A stretch of 64,000 nucleotides of DNA from CAYRNR01 sp964425605 (GTDB lineage: Bacteria; Myxococcota_A; UBA796; UBA9615; CAYRNR01). The translations under genes and the position numbers were made by a program. The stretch spans positions 1-64,000 of the forward strand of contig CAYRNR010000013.1 of the NCBI GenBank assembly GCA_964425605.1, written 5' to 3'. Under the pieces are notes generated by a model. That model saw nothing but the letters and a program-made list of their open reading frames with translations, did not search any database and was not told the origin of the DNA. Below, in pieces: positions 58,845-64,000 of this stretch. Position 1 is the first letter of the stretch. Every line of letters starts with the position of its first letter.

Positions 58845-59471
58845 GTGGAACAGCGGGTCACCATCCCCACCGCCGACGGGCTGTCCCTGGAGGGCGGTTT
58901 CACCCCCGGTTCGCGGCCAGGCGGCGGGGTCGTCACCCACCCGCACCCCCTGTACGGCGGCTCCATGGACAACAACGTGGTGCTCGCCGCGCGCGCGGCC
59001 CTGGAGGGCCTGGGGCTGGCCGCCCTGCGCTTCAACTTCCGCGGCGTGGGTGCCAGCGGCGGTGACCACGGCGGCGGCAAGCCCGAGATCGAGGACATCC
59101 ACGGCGCGGCCGCCTTCCTCGGCGGAGAGCTCCCGGCAGACGCCCCGATCCACCTCGTGGGCTACTCCTTCGGCGCCGCCGTGGCCGTCCGCGCCACCAT
59201 GGCCGGGCTGGCGCCGGCCTCCCTGGTGCTGGTCTCACCGCCGGTGGACTTCTTGTCGATGAGCCACCTGCAGCTGCCGTCGTGCCCGACCCAGGTCATC
59301 GTGGGCGAGCGCGACGACTTCTGCTCCGAGGCGACCCTGCGCACCTGGCTGGCATCGAACACCCCGGCCGACGTCCCGGTGGTGCTGCTGCCCCACGCGG
59401 ATCACTTCTACGTGGGCAGCGACCATCGCGTACGCAAGGCCGTCGCCGGGTTCCTCGGAGACCTCGGATGA
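58845..59471 (+). CDS. Alpha/beta hydrolase, 208 aa
   Basis: A compact alpha/beta hydrolase of the YpjB/KynB-like small group: THPHPLYGGSMDNNVV (about 31-46, oxyanion side), RFNFRGVGASGGDHGGG (about 63-79), nucleophile elbow GYSFGAA (about 103-109), acidic residue in VGERDDFC (about 152-159) and catalytic His in LPHADHFYVG (about 180-189). The triad is complete. The GTG at 58845 with GGAGGGACCA upstream is preferred over one 60 nt earlier. Its stop overlaps the kinase start (ATGA), so hydrolase and kinase are made together. Substrate unknown. Confidence 0.87.
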   Translation: MEQRVTIPTADGLSLEGGFTPGSRPGGGVVTHPHPLYGGSMDNNVVLAARAALEGLGLAALRFNFRGVGASGGDHGGGKPEIEDIHGAAAFLGGELPADAPIHLVGYSFGAAVAVRATMAGLAPASLVLVSPPVDFLSMSHLQLPSCPTQVIVGERDDFCSEATLRTWLASNTPADVPVVLLPHADHFYVGSDHRVRKAVAGFLGDLG

Positions 59472-61297
59472 ACGATACCGGGCAGCGCATGGATCTCCTC
59501 AGAAAGGAGGACCTGCCGTACACGGCCGGGCGCTACCGCCTTCTGGAGATCATCGGCGAGGGGGGCATGGGCCGCGTGTACCGAGCCGACCTGCTGGGGC
59601 CGCAGGGGTTCCGCAAGCAGTGCGCGCTCAAGGTGGTCCGCCTGGACGCGACCCACGCGGACGTGGCGAGCGACGCGTTCATCAACGAGGCGCGCCTGGG
59701 CGGGTTGCTCAACCATCCCAACGTGGTCGCCACCCTGGACTTCGGCCAGCTCGAGGGGCTGCCGTTCATCGCCATGGAGCTGGTGGACGGGGTGACCGTG
59801 GACCGGCTCATCCGCAAGGTCGGTGGCGGACTCCCCCGGTCGGTGGCCCTCGATGCAGCCATCCAGACGTGCGCCGGCCTGGACCACGCCCACGACCTGA
59901 GCGACAACGGTAGGCCCGCGGTGCTGGTGCACCGGGACCTCAAGCCCAGCAACATCATCGTCAGCCGCTACGGCGCGGCCAAGGTGATGGACTTCGGCAT
60001 CGCCAAGGCCAACGACCGGGTCGGCGAACACACCCGCACGGGCATGACCAAGGGCACCCCCAACTACATGTCCCCCGAGCAGATCGACGGCGAGCCCCTC
60101 GACCGCCGGTCGGACATCTTCGCCATGGGCGCCCTGCTGTACATCATGCTGGTGGGGCAGCACCTGTTCGAGAAGCGCAGCGGCGGCATGCTGTCGATCC
60201 TGCTGGCCATCTCCCGGGTGGAGGAGATGCTCGAGGATGGCACGCGCCTGGCCATCGTCGACGAGATCGTGCCCGGCCTCGGGCCGGTGATCCGGCGCTG
60301 CCTGCGCTTCGATCCTGCCAACCGCTACGCCAACACCCGCGAGCTCGCCGCCGATCTGAAGCGGGTCCGCGGCACCTTGCCCGATCGTGCGACCCTCGCC
60401 GAGTTCATGGACCAGCTCTACGGCGAGGAAGAGCCCTCCCACGACCGCGCGCCCCTGTACAAGCTCTCCACGGACACCCGCGACGCTCGCGCGCGCGCCA
60501 TGGTCGGCCCACGGCCGAGCTGGGACGCGGACGACGCCACCTCCAACCCCACGCAGGTGCCGCCGCCGGACGACACGTTCGCGCCACCGTCGGCGCGGCG
60601 CGAGCCCTCCCAGGACCCGATCCCCACCGCGGTCACCGAGGGCGCGGTGTCCACCCGAAAGGGACTCCGGTGGTTGCCCCTGCTCCTGGGGGGCTTCGTC
60701 GTGCTGTTCGCGCTGGCGATCCTCCTCGGGCTGGCGGTGTGGAAGCTGGTGGACATGGCGCCGGGGCCGTCCGCCGTGGTCGAGCCTACCGAGATCGTGG
60801 TCGAGGAGCCCACCGAGGACGCCACCGAGAACCCGGGCGACGAGGACGCCACCGAGGCGGCCGACGAAACCGGCGGCGAGACACCCACGGAGGACGAAGG
60901 GGACCCCGGCGAAACACCCACGGAGGCGGCCGTTGTCACACCGATCGCCGGGGACGACGACGCCGAGGAGCCGACCCAGGCGAGCGAGGCCGCCCTCGCG
61001 CTGTCGTCGGCAGCGCTCCCCGACAAGGTCTCCGCCGGTTTCTCCAAGACCTTCCAGGTGCGGCTCACCGGCGCGGACGAGGCCGAGGTCGCCCTGCTGC
61101 TACGCGGCGAGGGCCAGGACTGGCGCCTCCACCACCTGCAGGGCGACGGCGACGGCGCGTGGACTGTCTCGTTGCCGTTCACGCCCGAGATGGTGGGGCG
61201 CTGCGAGTACTACTTCTGGGCCCAGCGCCCCGACGACAGCGCGAGCCGGGTCTACCTCGGCGAGAAGGACGCGCCGTTTTTCCTCCAGGTGTGGTAG
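59468..61297 (+). CDS. Hanks-type Ser/Thr protein kinase, membrane-anchored
   Basis: A 609-residue receptor-like kinase. Kinase domain about 23-300: glycine loop GEGGMG (30-35), ATP Lys55 (CALKVV), catalytic loop VHRDLKPSNI (about 154-163), MDFGIAKA (about 173-180), SPEQ in place of APE. A linker follows, then one membrane helix (about 404-426, LLLGGFVVLFALAILLGLAV). The extracytoplasmic part begins with a Glu/Thr/Pro-rich spacer (EEPTEDATENPGDEDATEA) and ends in a small beta domain (about 520-609). The start overlaps the hydrolase stop by 4 nt. Typical of the large kinase families of Myxococcota. No cognate phosphatase is seen. Confidence 0.94.
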   Translation: MNDTGQRMDLLRKEDLPYTAGRYRLLEIIGEGGMGRVYRADLLGPQGFRKQCALKVVRLDATHADVASDAFINEARLGGLLNHPNVVATLDFGQLEGLPFIAMELVDGVTVDRLIRKVGGGLPRSVALDAAIQTCAGLDHAHDLSDNGRPAVLVHRDLKPSNIIVSRYGAAKVMDFGIAKANDRVGEHTRTGMTKGTPNYMSPEQIDGEPLDRRSDIFAMGALLYIMLVGQHLFEKRSGGMLSILLAISRVEEMLEDGTRLAIVDEIVPGLGPVIRRCLRFDPANRYANTRELAADLKRVRGTLPDRATLAEFMDQLYGEEEPSHDRAPLYKLSTDTRDARARAMVGPRPSWDADDATSNPTQVPPPDDTFAPPSARREPSQDPIPTAVTEGAVSTRKGLRWLPLLLGGFVVLFALAILLGLAVWKLVDMAPGPSAVVEPTEIVVEEPTEDATENPGDEDATEAADETGGETPTEDEGDPGETPTEAAVVTPIAGDDDAEEPTQASEAALALSSAALPDKVSAGFSKTFQVRLTGADEAEVALLLRGEGQDWRLHHLQGDGDGAWTVSLPFTPEMVGRCEYYFWAQRPDDSASRVYLGEKDAPFFLQVW

Positions 61298-61330
61298 GCA
61301 TCTTCCTGGAGAACCCACCGGGGAGCGAAC

Positions 61331-63595
61331 GTGATCTACATCGACCCGCGGGGGAGGCTCGCACCTCTCCTCCTGACCCCGATCCTCGCCGCGGCCTTCG
61401 CCGGCTGCGACGCATCCACCAATACGACCTGGTCCCGGACCGCCGCCACGCTCGCCACGACCGCGGATTGGTCCTCGCCGGACACCGACGCCACCTTCGA
61501 GGTGGCGTGGGGTGACGTGGACGGCAATGGCCATCCCGACATGGTCACCGCGGCCTACCAGGAGCCCAACTGCCTGTTCCTCAACGACGGCGCGACCCTC
61601 ACCGAGGACGCGTGTACGGCCGAGTCGGCCCGCTCCACCACCGTGGACCTGGGCGACTGGGATGGGGACGGGGACCTGGACCTGGCGGTGGGCAACCAGA
61701 ACGCGGCCAACCAGGTCTACGAGTACGAGGCGGGCAGCTGGAACCTCGTGTGGACCGCCGACGAGTCCAGCGATCCCACCATGAGCGTCCGCTGGGGTGA
61801 CTGGGACGGCGACGGCACCCTGGAGCTCACCGTCGGCAACATGAGCGGCGTCAACTACATCTACGTCAACACCGGCGACGACCTCGAGATCGCCTGGACA
61901 TCCGACGACGCCAACAACACACGATCGGTCGCCTGGGGTGACTGGGACAACGACGGCGACCAGGACCTGGCCACGGGCAACGGCAACAACACCGCCAACC
62001 ACGTCTACCTCAACACCGGCGGCGACCTGGACACCAGCCCCGCGTGGACCTCGACACAGACCCACTCCACCTACAGCATCGACTGGGGCGACGTGGACGG
62101 CGATGGCCTCATCGATCTGGCGGCCGGCAACTACCACGACGCCGTCAACCGCCTGTACATGAACACCGGCGGAACCCTCGACACCGAGGGCACCGAGCTG
62201 TCCGCAGACGCCTTCGACACCAAGGCCGTGCGCTTCGGCGACTGGAACGGGGACGGCGACCTGGACCTGGCCATGGGCCACGGCTCCACCGACGATCCGG
62301 CGGTCAACGAGGTCTACGTCAACGACGGGGGCACCCTGTCCGCCTCGTGGCAGGCCGATCGGACCGACCACACCACCTACGTGACGTGGATCGATTTTGA
62401 CGGGGACGGCGACCTGGACCTCTCGGTGGCCAACTTCGAGGACCACGATCTCATCTACGAGAACACCACCGGCGGGCAGCCCGGGGACGACGACGACAGC
62501 GCCGGGGACGACGACGACAGCGCCGGGGACGACGACGATGACGACGACGACGCGGCCGACGACGACGACGACACCCTGGGGGACGACGACGATGACAGCG
62601 GTTCGGCAGAGGAGGCCGACGAGCGCCTGTTCCTGTGCGAATGCACGACGGCGGGGACCACCGGGTCCCCGTGGGCCGCGCTGCTCGGGCTGACGCTGCT
62701 GTGCGGCGCCCTCGCGGCGCGTCGAGGACGTGGCGGACGCCCTGGGCTGATGATCCTCTGCGCCGCTCTGGCCGCCGGTCCAGCCTGGGCCCAGGACGAC
62801 GGCGAGCTCGACCCGAAGGCCGAGGAGGCTTTCTTCGAGGGCAACGGGCTGCTGGCCGAGGGCAAGGCCGCCGAGGCGCTGGCTGCGTACGATCGGGCCC
62901 TGGAGTTCGCGCCCGAGTTCTATCGAGTCCACCTGTACCGCGGCCGGGCCCTGCTGAAGATGAAAGACTACGACGGGGCCGACGACGCAGCGCGGAGGTT
63001 CGACGCCGCGCTGAGCAGCGACAGCGAGCGCGAAGAGGTCGCCGAGCTCACCGCTGCGATCCAGGCCGCCCGAGACAACGACGGCGACGGCGACGGCGAA
63101 GAAGAAGAAGAAGAAGAAGAACCTCCGCCTCCGTCCGTTCGCCCGCTCGCCCAGATCAGCGTGGCCGGCGGGTACGCCCACAGCAGACGCTCGCTGGACA
63201 ACGACTGGGGCCTGATCCAGGTGCGCCTCGACGTCCGGCTGTGGAGCGGGCTCCACGCACGCGTCCAGGGCGGCATGGGCATGCGCGGCACCGACGGCGC
63301 CCTCTACGGCATCGTCCCCTTCGAGGTGGGCGCGACCTGGCGTTTCCTCGGCCCCGTGGTCCCCTTCGTCGACGCCCACCTGCTCGTGGTGCTCTACGAC
63401 GACGCCAAGGGCCCGTCCGGCGCGGTTCTCGCCGCCTCCCCCCCCGGTCTCGGTGTCGGCGGCGGCCTCGGCGGCGGCCTGGAGATCCCCCTGGGCGACT
63501 CCCCCCTCTCCATCGCGCCGGAGCTCCACGTGGGCTGGGCAGGCGTCTTCGTGGTCCAGGGATCGTTGGCGCTGAGGTTTGGGCTGGCTTCCTAG
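61331..63595 (+). CDS. VCBS/FG-GAP lipoprotein continuous with a TPR beta-barrel protein
   Basis: A 754-residue open frame that looks like two proteins. Part 1: lipobox AAAFAGC (Cys26), about six VCBS/FG-GAP repeats (for example DLGDWDGDGDLDLAVGNQNA, WGDWDNDGDQDLATGNG) to about residue 375, an Asp linker (378-428), then CECTTAG, a hydrophobic stretch and RRGRGGR: a complete MYXO-CTERM end (about 435-470). Part 2, without a stop, starts at Met474 (ATG 62750) with a second signal peptide (MILCAALAAGPAWAQ), one or two TPR units (EALAAYDRALEFAPEFYRVH), a Glu/Pro linker and a C-terminal outer-membrane-like beta-barrel (about 620-754). GGGGAG precedes the GTG at 61331. A lost stop codon, true fusion or internal start are all possible. 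Confidence 0.8.
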   Translation: MIYIDPRGRLAPLLLTPILAAAFAGCDASTNTTWSRTAATLATTADWSSPDTDATFEVAWGDVDGNGHPDMVTAAYQEPNCLFLNDGATLTEDACTAESARSTTVDLGDWDGDGDLDLAVGNQNAANQVYEYEAGSWNLVWTADESSDPTMSVRWGDWDGDGTLELTVGNMSGVNYIYVNTGDDLEIAWTSDDANNTRSVAWGDWDNDGDQDLATGNGNNTANHVYLNTGGDLDTSPAWTSTQTHSTYSIDWGDVDGDGLIDLAAGNYHDAVNRLYMNTGGTLDTEGTELSADAFDTKAVRFGDWNGDGDLDLAMGHGSTDDPAVNEVYVNDGGTLSASWQADRTDHTTYVTWIDFDGDGDLDLSVANFEDHDLIYENTTGGQPGDDDDSAGDDDDSAGDDDDDDDDAADDDDDTLGDDDDDSGSAEEADERLFLCECTTAGTTGSPWAALLGLTLLCGALAARRGRGGRPGLMILCAALAAGPAWAQDDGELDPKAEEAFFEGNGLLAEGKAAEALAAYDRALEFAPEFYRVHLYRGRALLKMKDYDGADDAARRFDAALSSDSEREEVAELTAAIQAARDNDGDGDGEEEEEEEEPPPPSVRPLAQISVAGGYAHSRRSLDNDWGLIQVRLDVRLWSGLHARVQGGMGMRGTDGALYGIVPFEVGATWRFLGPVVPFVDAHLLVVLYDDAKGPSGAVLAASPPGLGVGGGLGGGLEIPLGDSPLSIAPELHVGWAGVFVVQGSLALRFGLAS

Positions 63596-64000
63596 TCCGC
63601 CGCGCCTTCCACCTCGAACGACTCGTCCAGCCACTGCAGGGGATCCACGGCGATCCCGTTGGCCACCATCCCCCAGTGCAGGTGTGAGCCGGTGCTCTGG
63701 CCGGTGCTGCCCATGGCCCCGAGGGGGTGACCGGGCTCGACCTGGTCGCCGACCTGCACGTGGATCTCGTCGAGGTGGTTGTACGAGGAGCTGATGCCGT
63801 GGCCATGGCTGAGGATCACGGCGTTGCCGTAGACGTGGAGATCCTCGGCCAGGGTGACGACCCCGGCGGCGGGGGCGACCACGGGGGTGCCCACGGAGTT
63901 GGCGATGTCCACCCCCAGGTGGTGGCGTTCGGCGCCGGTGCTGTAGGTGCGGACCTTGCCGAAGGGGGACGTGACCGGCCCGGCGGCCGGGCGCTGGAAG
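63592..64000 (-). CDS. M23-family peptidoglycan endopeptidase, 5' end outside window
   Basis: The C-terminal part of a LytM/M23 zinc endopeptidase; the frame runs open to the right edge, so the start is missing. Visible motifs: SPFGKVR, HHLGVDIANSVGTPVVAPAAG with the HxxxD zinc ligands, VILSHGHGISSSYNHLDEIH, and STGSHLHWGMV with the HxH ligands. These are the complete active-site elements, so the enzyme or a LytM-type activator is likely functional. Periplasmic location is expected. Its stop shares CTAG (63592-63595) with the convergent VCBS/TPR gene. Whether a coiled-coil EnvC-like region precedes it cannot be seen. Confidence 0.92.
   Translation of the reverse strand, partial: FQRPAAGPVTSPFGKVRTYSTGAERHHLGVDIANSVGTPVVAPAAGVVTLAEDLHVYGNAVILSHGHGISSSYNHLDEIHVQVGDQVEPGHPLGAMGSTGQSTGSHLHWGMVANGIAVDPLQWLDESFEVEGAAD

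Overview
The window is high-GC bacterial DNA, densely packed with short gaps and many ATGA/GTGA overlaps. It fits a Myxococcota-like (former Deltaproteobacteria) genome. The evidence is C-terminal MYXO-CTERM-type sorting tails (Cys-rich patch, hydrophobic stretch, Arg cluster) on several proteins, MopE-like metal-binding repeats, a DUF4388 (PATAN) protein, a Hanks-type Ser/Thr kinase, a PilT-type ATPase, and about a dozen lipoproteins whose lipobox Cys is followed by an Asp-rich linker encoded by GAC triplets. Inner-core heptose genes show it makes LPS. No rRNA, tRNA, CRISPR array or transposase was seen.

Layout. 1-7.0 kb: truncated caspase-like/PEGA/beta-barrel gene, MopE-like protein, a polysaccharide unit (polyprenyl-phosphate sugar transferase, GT-C-like membrane protein), a divergent carbamoyltransferase-like gene and an FmdB zinc ribbon. 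7.0-14.8 kb: secreted and lipoprotein genes, a candidate structured small RNA with a strong terminator (about 9.54-9.67 kb), a coiled-coil protein with no ordinary start codon, a HTH-receiver regulator, and two paralogous lipoproteins. 15-23.7 kb: pgeF, a TPR lipoprotein, a 186-bp inverted-repeat element ending inside the stop codon of a PilT-like gene, a beta-helix lipoprotein, an esterase, an AlkD-like gene and a flavin reductase-like gene. 23.8-28.2 kb: an SF2 helicase with a C-terminal membrane hairpin, then the most notable locus of the window: a Cys-rich MarR-type regulator overlapping hgcA and hgcB, the mercury-methylation pair.

28-43 kb: two lipoproteins (one an EEP phosphohydrolase fused to a CBM20-like domain), gmhB plus two family-9 heptosyltransferases (LPS inner core), a CehA/McbA-type PHP lipoprotein with a DUF2804 gene, a giant alpha-2-macroglobulin-like lipoprotein that lacks the thioester, and an M50-like membrane protein. 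43-53 kb: YkgJ cysteine-cluster protein, peroxiredoxin, EamA transporter, beta-helix lipoprotein, C45 acyltransferase-like protein, DUF4388 protein, orphan mini flagellar-rod-like protein, M60 peptidase lipoprotein and a voltage-gated cation channel. 53.06-53.88 kb is gene-free: a roughly 480-bp imperfect inverted repeat centred on a 51-bp tandem array. 53.9-64 kb: lipoprotein, LURP-one-like protein, glgB, small zinc ribbon, spermidine-synthase-like protein, alpha/beta hydrolase coupled to a Ser/Thr kinase, a VCBS-repeat protein continuous with a TPR/beta-barrel protein, and a truncated M23 peptidase.

Two genome-style features recur. Many genes at unit heads have a TANNNT box 6-9 nt before the start codon and no ribosome binding site, which suggests leaderless mRNAs, while genes inside units have clear GGAGG sites. 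Several convergent pairs share their stop codons inside a 4-nt CTAG or CTAA. All functions are inferred from motifs read by eye; no database search was possible.
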